NCBI RefSeq assembly: GCF_000969825.1
Contig: NZ_KQ033919.1
Coordinates: 362,030-426,029 of the forward strand
Reading direction: 5' to 3'
Length of the DNA: 64,000 nt
Source: Parabacteroides gordonii MS-1 = DSM 23371
Lineage (GTDB): Bacteria > Bacteroidota > Bacteroidia > Bacteroidales > Tannerellaceae
The notes under the pieces were generated by a model. That model had not been told where the DNA came from. It ran no database searches and worked only from the letters and a program-made list of their open reading frames with translations. Numbering within the stretch: the stretch's first letter is position 1; every line of letters begins with the position of its first letter. The position numbers and the translations under genes are program-made. Shown here one piece after another: positions 53,527-61,508 of the stretch.

Positions 53527-54168
53527 ATGTGTGCTAAATATACGTTCTATAAGAATCCGCCGAACCGTGAGACGGGAGAAACAGGTTCATTATATGCGAA
53601 AGTGGTCTCCGGTGGAAAGGTTACAACCGACAATCTGGCTGATGAGATAGCCGATATCTGTTCCTTCAGTTCCGCAGATGTAAAGGGGGTGATCCGTGCT
53701 TTGTCGGACAGGTTGGCCTTTCATTTGAAATATGGAGAAACCGTTGATCTGGATGGTATAGGTAATTTCTCCGTTACCTTAAAAACACCGAAAGACATCA
53801 CCAGTCCGAAACAGATCCGTGCCGAGTCGATCAGCTTCAACAATGTTGTTTACCGTTCTTCTCCCCAACTCAAGCATCAACTAAGAGCAATGCCGTTGGA
53901 ACGCGCCGTCCTTCCCAAACGCAAGGAACAGGCCGAAGAGGTTCGCCTGCAACGCATCCTCACCAAACTGGAAACTAACCACCTCATTTCCTCATCCGAC
54001 TGTATGTGTTTTAACCAATGCAGCCGCTATCAGGCTTTGAAAGATCTGAAGAAGCTTCACGAACTAGGTAAACTGCTCCGGCTGGGAAGGGGCAAACAGA
54101 AGTATTATGTGCTGGCGGAAAACTGGCAGAAAGGGATGCGGAAAGAGGGGGAAATAAATGAGGAATAG
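53527..54168 (+). CDS. HU-family protein with C-terminal winged-helix-like domain
   Basis: 213 residues. The N-terminal ~125 residues are of the Bacteroidales HU-related type (YTFYKNPPNRETGETGSLYAKVV, SSADVKGVIRALSDRLAFHLKYGETVDLDGIGNFSVTLKTPK). The C-terminal ~75 residues (VRLQRILTKLETNHLISSSDCMCFNQCSRYQALKDLKKLHELGKLLRLGRGKQKYYVLAEN) resemble a winged helix. I start at the ATG at 53527; the TTG two codons before is unlikely. Upstream palindromes overlap its promoter, so autoregulation is possible. Function is unknown beyond DNA binding. Confidence 0.82.
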   Translation: MCAKYTFYKNPPNRETGETGSLYAKVVSGGKVTTDNLADEIADICSFSSADVKGVIRALSDRLAFHLKYGETVDLDGIGNFSVTLKTPKDITSPKQIRAESISFNNVVYRSSPQLKHQLRAMPLERAVLPKRKEQAEEVRLQRILTKLETNHLISSSDCMCFNQCSRYQALKDLKKLHELGKLLRLGRGKQKYYVLAENWQKGMRKEGEINEE

Positions 54169-54192
54169 AATGAAATGAAAATAAGAGAAGGT

Positions 54193-54233
54193 CATTTTTA
54201 AATCGTCAGCCAACGACTGGCGATTTAAAAATG
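54193..54233. terminator. Bidirectional hairpin between convergent genes
   Basis: CATTTTTAAATCG (54193-54205) pairs exactly with CGATTTAAAAATG (54221-54233), with a 15-nt centre. The HU gene ends on the left and the DJ-1-family gene on the right, so this fits a two-way terminator. Confidence 0.65.
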
Positions 54234-54291
54234 AATGGGAAATTACTTATTTAGTTACTGTAGATATAAAGTATTGTAAATTCTGCTCTTC

Positions 54292-54891
54292 TTAAAATCC
54301 CATAGCTCTTTTTATTACTGCTGTGTCTTCTTCCGAGGTCAGCATCTTTAATAATTCAAATGCTACATTGGGAGCTGTCTCGGGGCAATAAGACGTAATA
54401 ATATTACCATCAACTACTATTGGTTCGTTTACAACATTCACTCCAAATTCTTTCAGTTTATTTTGCCAATGGCCGTCTCTTAAGTGATAAGTAGTAGCTC
54501 TCCGGTTCTTAAGGATTCCACTTTTTCCTAGCGGGAATGCTCCGGAACAAACTGTCGCAATAATTTTACCTTTTGCATTGAATTCCCTGATTAAGTCAAG
54601 GAATCTTTCGTCATATACTTCTTCATAAAAACCGAATTCCTCAAATCCACCGGGGATTGCCAAAGCATCATATTCGTCAATGTTTATTTCATTAATGGTT
54701 TTATCTACTATTACAGGAACATTGAAAGTGCTTATGACCTTTTCTGTAAAACCACAAGTGTCTACAAATAAATTATGACCATAATCAACTCTGGCCCAAC
54801 CTAAAACATCTATAAAAGCACTAAATTCCATTGTCTCAAATGCCTTTGCCAGAAACAGCAATACTTTCTTCTTTTGCATACTTTTCAACAT
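54292..54891 (-). CDS. DJ-1/PfpI-family protein
   Basis: 199 residues. The DJ-1 fold is recognisable from KKVLLFLAKAFETMEFSAFIDVLGWA, YDALAIPGGFEEFGFYE and the nucleophile elbow ATVCSGAFPLGKSG, where the Cys is the reactive residue. Members act as glyoxalases, deglycases, chaperones or isonitrile hydratases, so a specific reaction cannot be chosen. The gene is flanked by the hairpin at 54193 and by a lipoprotein gene; no operon is evident. Confidence 0.9.
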   Translation of the reverse strand: MLKSMQKKKVLLFLAKAFETMEFSAFIDVLGWARVDYGHNLFVDTCGFTEKVISTFNVPVIVDKTINEINIDEYDALAIPGGFEEFGFYEEVYDERFLDLIREFNAKGKIIATVCSGAFPLGKSGILKNRRATTYHLRDGHWQNKLKEFGVNVVNEPIVVDGNIITSYCPETAPNVAFELLKMLTSEEDTAVIKRAMGF

Positions 54892-54967
54892 TATTAATTT
54901 GTTAAATTTACTATCTGTTTTACTCTTATCGCTAATGTATTCATATAGTGGTATAGGGTATTGTAAT

Positions 54968-55951
54968 TTAAGTGGCTTCCGTGGACTGTAAAGGTATAGG
55001 TGAATACTCTACCTTAAACTCTGTCTCCATATAAACCTCAATCTGTAATCCTATTTTGTATTTTCCGGGAGCTAGTATTCCTGCTTTGAAACTCTCTTTA
55101 TCGTGGCGTGATTGTAAACCATTGGTGTCCCATGATATCGGAATACTGAATAGCATGGCTTCCCCGCCTTTCAATAGGGCATGGCTTTTCATCCATTTGA
55201 CTTCTCCAATCCAGCCTGAACGGGCATACGGATGGACATTGTGCAATTCGTCTGTTCCGACACTGGGTAGGAATATGGGTTGTACTGACAGGTTGGTGTG
55301 ATTTTCAAACAGAATGTGAAGTGAATCGTTCTTTGAGTTCAATACACGGAATTTGAAAGCACCTTTCATTTCGCTGTTTTTTACGGATTGAATACTATTG
55401 TCTGTTACGGTACAATAGGTATAGATATTGGCAAAGACATAGAAATGGATTTTGTATTTATTAGGCTCTAAAAGATATTTAAATTCTGACATGCTGATAT
55501 GTTCCGGCAATGTGTCTCCCTTGGACAGAGTTCGACCTACTCCGGCAAACCCCATATTGTCAATGAATGGGAATTCAATCCATTCCCCGTTTTCCCATTG
55601 TTCCATTCTGTGGTATTCAAGTTCGGCGGAAGGAGCATCGACGTTGACCACGTCTAATATGATTTCGTTCGTTTTAGTCGTATAAACTGGCTTTTGGGTT
55701 TTTATCTTATAAGCATCCGGGTGGGTGATCGTTACATTAGGTATACGTTTCAAGGTCACTCGTTTGTTATATTGTTCTATCTCTGACAAAGGGATAGGGG
55801 CATCTATGTCGTATTGTTGTGTGTCGGTATCGGCAATGGTGATTTCGGTTGTACCGCTTGCACCGCCAATAATTGTCGGTTGCTTTTGTTTGTTGGTGCA
55901 TCCGGTAAGAAGAATGCAAAGTAACAGATTGTATAAAATGACTGATCTCAT
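54968..55951 (-). CDS. Ig-like-domain lipoprotein
   Basis: 327 residues with lipobox LLTGC. Two related beta-rich stretches, around KIKTQKPVYTTKTNEIILDVVN and FRVLNSKNDSLHILFENHTNLSV, have the look of bacterial Ig-like domains; I am not certain of the family. Its upstream DNA shares a ~27-bp block with the gene at 57504-58202 (see findings). Function unknown; it should be a periplasmic or surface lipoprotein. Confidence 0.65.
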   Translation of the reverse strand: MRSVILYNLLLCILLTGCTNKQKQPTIIGGASGTTEITIADTDTQQYDIDAPIPLSEIEQYNKRVTLKRIPNVTITHPDAYKIKTQKPVYTTKTNEIILDVVNVDAPSAELEYHRMEQWENGEWIEFPFIDNMGFAGVGRTLSKGDTLPEHISMSEFKYLLEPNKYKIHFYVFANIYTYCTVTDNSIQSVKNSEMKGAFKFRVLNSKNDSLHILFENHTNLSVQPIFLPSVGTDELHNVHPYARSGWIGEVKWMKSHALLKGGEAMLFSIPISWDTNGLQSRHDKESFKAGILAPGKYKIGLQIEVYMETEFKVEYSPIPLQSTEAT

Positions 55952-56099
55952 AGGTATACGTTTTATGATTCAACGTTCATTCTTCCGTATCCGGTAGAAT
56001 GGCTGGAATGTCTTTCTTTGGGTATATCTGTAAAAGTATGAAATTAATCTGAGAACCGATAGAAAGTGCGATTTTTATTTCTTATCGCTCGCTTAATAA

Positions 56100-56130
56100 T
56101 TGTCGGAATGGAATTTATCCTATATATTTG
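56100..56130 (+). promoter_or_regulatory. Promoter of the PLD-like gene
   Basis: TTG at 56100-56102, a 20-bp spacer and TATATTTG at 56123-56130, 49 bp before the ATG. Confidence 0.65.
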
Positions 56131-56179
56131 AATAACCGTATGGTATGACACCAGGGTTTCATCAGAGAAATTATTATTT

Positions 56180-56692
56180 ATGCTCCGATACATCAAAAAC
56201 GAAGAACATTACTCTTTCCTTATCGAAGCGATCCGGCAGGCCAAACGAACAGTATGGATCGGGACTGCCGATATTAAAGACCTGTATATTAAGGAAGGAA
56301 AAGAGGCTGTCCCCTTGCTGAAGCTTTTGGAACAGAAGGTGAAGGAAGGGGTGGAGATCCGTTTGATCCATGCCAAGGAGCCGGGACAGAACTTTCGGGA
56401 TGACTTCGATAAGTACCCGTTGCTTTGGAGCCGGATGGAACGTGTACTTTGCCCGCGTGTCCATTTTAAGTTGTTGATATTCGATCTGAAGCAAGTCTAT
56501 ATCGGATCAGCTAACCTGACAGGTGCCGCTTTAGGCATGAAAGGGAAAGACAACCGGAATTTCGAAGCGGGAGTGTTTACTTCGGTAGAGGAGCTGGTTA
56601 AAGAAGCGGTCGAACAGTTCGATTGCTTATGGATGGGCATTCCGTGTAAGAGTTGTAAGCGGAAGAAGTTTTGTTCGGACAGGATTGCCTGA
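56180..56692 (+). CDS. PLD-like (HKD) protein, single motif
   Basis: 170 residues with one phospholipase D-type motif, VHFKLLIFDLKQVYIGSANLTGAALG, in which H-x-K is present. The N-terminal part (FLIEAIRQAKRTVWIGTADIKDLYI) matches the other PLD half only structurally. Single-motif members work as dimers, often as nucleases. The C-terminus carries a Cys cluster (CKSCKRKKFC), possibly metal-binding. The ADP-ribosylglycohydrolase gene follows 41 bp downstream, so the two may share an operon. Function unknown. Confidence 0.75.
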   Translation: MLRYIKNEEHYSFLIEAIRQAKRTVWIGTADIKDLYIKEGKEAVPLLKLLEQKVKEGVEIRLIHAKEPGQNFRDDFDKYPLLWSRMERVLCPRVHFKLLIFDLKQVYIGSANLTGAALGMKGKDNRNFEAGVFTSVEELVKEAVEQFDCLWMGIPCKSCKRKKFCSDRIA

Positions 56693-56733
56693 TAAGTATC
56701 GGTGGTCAAAAATAGTTTAAATATAAATAGATT

Positions 56734-57498
56734 ATGACAGGTGCAATAGCAGGAGACATTATCGGCTCCGTTTACGAATTCGATAATATCAAGACGACGG
56801 ACTTTCCGCTGTTTACGAACGAAAGTGATTATACGGACGATACGATCATGACGGTTGCCGTAGCCGACTGGTTGCTGAATGGGGGAGACCTGGCGAAAGT
56901 CATGCAACGATACGGACGTGAATATCCGTATCCTACAGGTGGTTATGGCGGACGTTTCAGCGGTTGGCTTCGTGAAAAAGAGCCGCAACCTTATAATAGT
57001 TGGGGCAATGGATCGGCAATGCGAGTAAGTGCTGTCGGATGGATGTTCGACTCGTTGGAAAAGACGTTGGAGGTAGCAAAGGAAACAGCCGTCGTTACTC
57101 ATAATCATCCTGAAGGAATAAAAGGTGCACAAGCTACCGCCGCCGCTATCTATCTGGCTCGGACAGGGAAAAGCAAACAGGATATTAAGCAATATATCGA
57201 AACGACTTTCTCCTACGATCTGGGTCGTACCTGCGACGAGATACGACCCTTCTATCGTTTTAATGAAAGTTGCCAGGGAACCGTCCCCGAAGCAATGATT
57301 GCTTTCCTGGATAGCTCTGATTTTGAGAATGCTATCCGCTTAGCTGTCTCTTTAGGAGGCGACAGCGATACGTTGGCTTGTATTACCGGTGGGATCGCTG
57401 AGGCTTTTTATGGTATTCCGGAAGATATAGAAAAACAAGTTTCTGATAAGTTGCCCGGAACTTTTCAGAAAGTGATAAAAGAATTCAAAAACAAGTGA
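56734..57498 (+). CDS. ADP-ribosylglycohydrolase family protein
   Basis: 254 residues. Family metal-binding residues are in TDDT (34-37) and in GGDSDTLACITGG near the C-terminus; MTGAIAGDIIGSVYE is the usual start. It should remove ADP-ribose from proteins or small molecules and reverse ADP-ribosylation. It follows the PLD-like gene and ends 5 bp from the stop of the convergent repeat protein. No ADP-ribosyltransferase is nearby. Confidence 0.9.
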   Translation: MTGAIAGDIIGSVYEFDNIKTTDFPLFTNESDYTDDTIMTVAVADWLLNGGDLAKVMQRYGREYPYPTGGYGGRFSGWLREKEPQPYNSWGNGSAMRVSAVGWMFDSLEKTLEVAKETAVVTHNHPEGIKGAQATAAAIYLARTGKSKQDIKQYIETTFSYDLGRTCDEIRPFYRFNESCQGTVPEAMIAFLDSSDFENAIRLAVSLGGDSDTLACITGGIAEAFYGIPEDIEKQVSDKLPGTFQKVIKEFKNK

Positions 57499-57503
57499 TC
57501 TCG

Positions 57504-58202
57504 TTATTTCGTTAGTTTATCCTTCAGGGTTATGTGTCCATTGGCGTAATTCCCGATGACATTACGGTCTTTGTCGAGTATATAGCCATTTGAATAGTAA
57601 CCCTGTATCTTCTTTTCCTTGTCCAGAATATATCCGTTAGAATAATATCCTATTGTTTTTGATTGTTTATTAAGGATATATCCGTTGTTGTACATTGATG
57701 GTACGTTTTCATGTATAGGACTGATATCATAGTAACCTTCGGCAGTTTTTATTATTTCATGACGGCCTTCTCCTATCCATGTATTCCAGGAGTTTATGAC
57801 CATCACGATAAACTGAAAGAGATCTTCAGACATGCCAGCCTCTTTACCAGATGTCAAATTAAGAACCAGTCTGTTGTCTTTAACGGAAAGTCTTTTTTTT
57901 GCCCTTGTTAAAGCTTCCAGATAAACCACTTGATTATATGCGTAATCATAGTTCCATCCTTTTGTATTCAGAGCGTCTATTGCATCATAGGACATGGCTT
58001 CTGTGGTCTTTAGAAAGGTTGAATCAGTGATAGTAGCACGGTATCTATTAGCTTCTTCCCATAATTTCCGGTCATTCTTTAATCCTGTATTACGGGGAGA
58101 ACTACAACATATAAAGATGATAGTGCATGAAAATAGCAGGAATTTTCTGGTACACTTGCATGAAGCGATAAACAGTGTTCCAAATAAATAGTTTGATTTC
58201 AT
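57504..58202 (-). CDS. Exported protein with tandem YSNGYI repeats (beta-flower-like)
   Basis: 232 residues with an N-terminal signal ending near FICCSS. The last ~75 residues hold four tandem repeats of about 17-18 residues around the core YxNGYILDK (YNNGYILNKQSK, YYSNGYILDKEKK, YYSNGYILDKDRN, YANGHITLKDK), a layout like the 4-fold beta-flower domain of Bacteroidetes. The middle part has no recognised domain. Promoter DNA resembles that of the lipoprotein gene at 54968-55951. Function unknown. Confidence 0.65.
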   Translation of the reverse strand: MKSNYLFGTLFIASCKCTRKFLLFSCTIIFICCSSPRNTGLKNDRKLWEEANRYRATITDSTFLKTTEAMSYDAIDALNTKGWNYDYAYNQVVYLEALTRAKKRLSVKDNRLVLNLTSGKEAGMSEDLFQFIVMVINSWNTWIGEGRHEIIKTAEGYYDISPIHENVPSMYNNGYILNKQSKTIGYYSNGYILDKEKKIQGYYSNGYILDKDRNVIGNYANGHITLKDKLTK

Positions 58203-58271
58203 GGGATTAACAGTTTTGAGTACATCTGTAAATGTACGATATTAATCTGAATGATCAAGAGAAAGTTCTAT

Positions 58272-58541
58272 TTATCTCCCATCTTCTATCTCTTTAATCT
58301 TTTTTATCTCCGCATTCAGCTTTTTGAATTGCGCAGGTAAGATGTACTTCAGATTAATAAAGATCGAGGCAGCCATGACGAACATGATGAGAAGCATCAT
58401 GATAGCGCCTTCGGTAGTCGTAAATATGGGGGCATTGATGATTAAAAAGATTCCGGCTATGCCGACCGGGCTGCTGCAATAATTCCGCTTTGTTACCTTT
58501 AGTTTGTATAGGATTAGTACCCCGGCAAATGAAAAAGTCAC
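58272..58541 (-). CDS. Small membrane protein, hypothetical
   Basis: Up to 89 residues, with two membrane helices (VGIAGIFLIINAPIF and AIMMLLIMFVMAASIFINL) and a charged, helical C-terminal tail (AEIKKIKEIEDGR). The apparent start is GTG; there is no ATG in frame nearby upstream. I do not recognise it. The composition is consistent with a real membrane protein, but the start is doubtful. Confidence 0.4.
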   Translation of the reverse strand: MTFSFAGVLILYKLKVTKRNYCSSPVGIAGIFLIINAPIFTTTEGAIMMLLIMFVMAASIFINLKYILPAQFKKLNAEIKKIKEIEDGR

Positions 58542-58820
58542 AATGTATGATCTTTTTATTGCTAGGCGAATATACTACTATCCGTCCGTATAGTTATAAT
58601 GTCGGAGTAATCTTGTTTTTGTGCAAACTTTTTTTGCTTTCCTGTTGTTTTGATACCGAAAGTGCACAATATGTCGTTAATACCGACTGATCGACATAGT
58701 TTCTTTCTCTTGTATTTATATAAATATGACAAAATGACTTGTTTTTGATTTGGTATCTGTTTTGTAGAGATATAGGTGGAAATTTGAAATAAGAAAGATA
58801 ACAAGAAAAGAATATAAGGT

Positions 58821-61409
58821 ATGAATTTAAACAATTTTACAATCAAGTCACAGGAAGCTGTTCAGCAGGCCGTTCAGTTGGTTCAGAAGAATAACCAGCA
58901 GGTGATCGAGCCGGTGCATTTGCTTAAGGCTGTCATTATGACGGGCGAAAGCGTGACCAACTTCCTCTTTCAGAAACTGGGCGTGAATATCCAGAATCTG
59001 AACATGGTGCTGGATCGTCAGATAGAATCCTATCCGAAAGTATCCGGTGGTGAACCTTATTTGTCCAGTGAATCGAATGCCGTTTTGCAGAAGGCAATCG
59101 ACTACTCGGGCAAGATGGGAGATCAATATGTTTCTCTGGAACATATCATCCTCGCCCTGTTGACAGTAAAAAGTACTGCTTCACAGATATTGAAAGATGC
59201 AGGTGTTACAGAAAATGAACTGAGTAAAGCTATTGAAGAATTACGTAAAGGTAATAAGGTAACCAGCCAGTCGGCTGAAGATACGTACGACTCATTGAGT
59301 AAATACGCTATCAACCTGAACGAACGTGCCCGAAGCGGCAAGCTCGATCCCGTGATCGGTCGTGATGACGAGATCCGTCGTGTCTTGCAGATCCTGAGCC
59401 GTCGTACAAAGAACAATCCGATCCTGATCGGTGAACCGGGGGTGGGTAAGACTGCGATCGCTGAAGGTCTGGCTCATCGTATCGTACGTGGAGACGTTCC
59501 GGAGAATCTGAAGTCGAAACAGATCTTCTCTTTGGATATGGGTGCCCTGATTGCCGGAGCCAAATACAAAGGGGAGTTTGAGGAACGGTTAAAATCCGTA
59601 GTCAATGAAGTGACTAAGTCGGATGGTGAGATCATCCTCTTCATTGATGAAATACATACCTTGGTAGGAGCAGGTAAAAGCGACGGTGCAATGGATGCCG
59701 CCAATATCCTGAAACCTGCCCTGGCACGTGGTGAACTGCGTTCCATCGGTGCAACTACTTTGGATGAGTATCAGAAATACTTTGAAAAGGATAAAGCACT
59801 GGAACGTCGTTTCCAGGTGGTGATGGTGGAAGAACCGGATGAGCTGGATACTATTTCCATCCTTCGTGGTCTGAAGGAAAAGTACGAGAATCACCATAAG
59901 GTACGTATCAAAGATGATGCTATCATCTCGGCCGTTCAGCTTTCGAGCCGTTATATTACAGACCGTTTCCTTCCGGATAAGGCGATCGACCTGATGGATG
60001 AGGCTGCTGCCCGTCTGCGTTTGCAGGTAGACTCGGTGCCGGAATCGTTGGATGAAGTTTCCCGTCGTATCAAACAGCTGGAAATTGAACGCGAAGCAAT
60101 CAAACGTGAAAATGATAAGCCGAAACTGGAACAGTTGAACAAGGAAATCGCGAACCTGAAGGAAGAAGAAAAGAAACAGAAAGCCCAGTGGGAAAGCGAA
60201 AAAGAACAGATCAACAAGATCCAGCAGAATAAGATAGATATCGAAAACCTGAAGTTTGAAGCCGATAAGGCCGAGCGTGAAGGTGATTACGGTAAAGTAG
60301 CCGAAATCCGTTACGGCAAACTCCAGGCGAAGGAAGAAGAGATCAAGGAAATACAGGCGAAACTGCATACGATGCAGGGTGCCGCCGCTATGATCAAGGA
60401 AGAAGTGGATAGTGAAGATATCGCGGACGTGGTATCCCGTTGGACGGGTATTCCTGTCAACAAGATGATGCAGAGTGAAAAAGATAAGCTGCTTCGTCTG
60501 GAAGACGAACTGCATACCCGTGTGATCGGCCAGGAGGAAGCTATCAGCGCTATTGCTGATGCCGTACGCCGTAGCCGTGCCGGATTGCAGGATCCGAAAC
60601 GTCCGATCGGTTCTTTTATCTTCCTCGGTACAACCGGTGTCGGTAAGACAGAGCTTGCCAAAGCGTTGGCTGAATATCTGTTTGACGATGAAAACATGAT
60701 GACCCGTATCGATATGAGCGAGTATCAGGAGAAATTCAGTGCGACCCGTTTGATCGGAGCACCTCCGGGATATGTCGGTTATGATGAAGGTGGCCAGTTG
60801 ACGGAAGCGATCCGTCGTAAACCTTATTCCGTAGTCCTTTTCGATGAAATAGAGAAGGCGCATCCGGACGTATTCAACATCCTGTTGCAGGTATTGGACG
60901 ACGGTCGTCTGACGGATAATAAGGGACGTGTCGTAAACTTCAAGAATACGATCATCATCATGACCAGCAATATGGGCTCGTCGTTGATCCGTGACAGTTT
61001 CGAAAAGATCACTCCCGACAACCGTGAGCAGGTGATCGATGAAACTCGTATACAGGTACTGGAATTACTGAAAAAGACGATCCGTCCGGAATTCCTGAAC
61101 CGTATCGACGAAATCATCATGTTCACCCCGCTGAATGAAGAAGAGATCCGCAAGATCGTTACTTTGCAGTTGAACAGTGTGAAGAAGATGCTGGCTAATA
61201 ACGGTGTGGCTTTAAACTTCACAGAGCCTGCCATCGACTTCCTGTCGGATGCCGGATATGATTCTCAATTCGGTGCCCGTCCTGTGAAACGTGCTATCCA
61301 GAAGTATGTCCTCAATGAATTGTCGAAGGAAATACTCGGTATGAAGATCGACCGCAACCGCCCGATCCTGATTGATAGGGAAGGAGATGGATTAGTGTTT
61401 AAGAATTAA
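58821..61409 (+). CDS. clpB: ClpB disaggregase
   Basis: 862 residues, the standard length. N-terminal Clp-N domain (~1-150), first AAA+ module with GEPGVGKT, a long coiled-coil M domain (~410-525, [28 protein letters not shown]), second AAA+ module with GTTGVGKT, and the C-terminal D2-small domain ([23 protein letters not shown]). It rescues aggregated proteins with DnaK in the cytoplasm. A terminator follows at 61436. Confidence 0.98.
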   Translation: MNLNNFTIKSQEAVQQAVQLVQKNNQQVIEPVHLLKAVIMTGESVTNFLFQKLGVNIQNLNMVLDRQIESYPKVSGGEPYLSSESNAVLQKAIDYSGKMGDQYVSLEHIILALLTVKSTASQILKDAGVTENELSKAIEELRKGNKVTSQSAEDTYDSLSKYAINLNERARSGKLDPVIGRDDEIRRVLQILSRRTKNNPILIGEPGVGKTAIAEGLAHRIVRGDVPENLKSKQIFSLDMGALIAGAKYKGEFEERLKSVVNEVTKSDGEIILFIDEIHTLVGAGKSDGAMDAANILKPALARGELRSIGATTLDEYQKYFEKDKALERRFQVVMVEEPDELDTISILRGLKEKYENHHKVRIKDDAIISAVQLSSRYITDRFLPDKAIDLMDEAAARLRLQVDSVPESLDEVSRRIKQLEIEREAIKRENDKPKLEQLNKEIANLKEEEKKQKAQWESEKEQINKIQQNKIDIENLKFEADKAEREGDYGKVAEIRYGKLQAKEEEIKEIQAKLHTMQGAAAMIKEEVDSEDIADVVSRWTGIPVNKMMQSEKDKLLRLEDELHTRVIGQEEAISAIADAVRRSRAGLQDPKRPIGSFIFLGTTGVGKTELAKALAEYLFDDENMMTRIDMSEYQEKFSATRLIGAPPGYVGYDEGGQLTEAIRRKPYSVVLFDEIEKAHPDVFNILLQVLDDGRLTDNKGRVVNFKNTIIIMTSNMGSSLIRDSFEKITPDNREQVIDETRIQVLELLKKTIRPEFLNRIDEIIMFTPLNEEEIRKIVTLQLNSVKKMLANNGVALNFTEPAIDFLSDAGYDSQFGARPVKRAIQKYVLNELSKEILGMKIDRNRPILIDREGDGLVFKN

Positions 61410-61435
61410 TCATATATTAATAATGTATAAAGAAC

Positions 61436-61475
61436 AAGGCTTCTCCCGTATCAGGGAGAGGCCTTTTCTCTTTTT
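61436..61475 (+). terminator. Terminator after clpB
   Basis: AAGGCTTCTCCC (61436-61447) pairs with GGGAGAGGCCTT (61454-61465) with one wobble, then TTCTCTTTTT. Confidence 0.9.
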
Positions 61476-61508
61476 ATTGTATATTACGGCAACTAAATTG
61501 AATACCTT

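Noticed and set aside
54193-54233. Attachment site or fourth palindrome array
   Set aside because: A single inverted repeat between convergent genes is explained as a two-way terminator.
59589-60863. Long open frame on the minus strand across clpB
   Set aside because: It lies wholly inside clpB, has no domain and a biased composition (Phe, Leu, His). It is a codon-usage shadow. The same holds for the open frames opposite the antiporter (8814-9713) and pheT (48142-49029).
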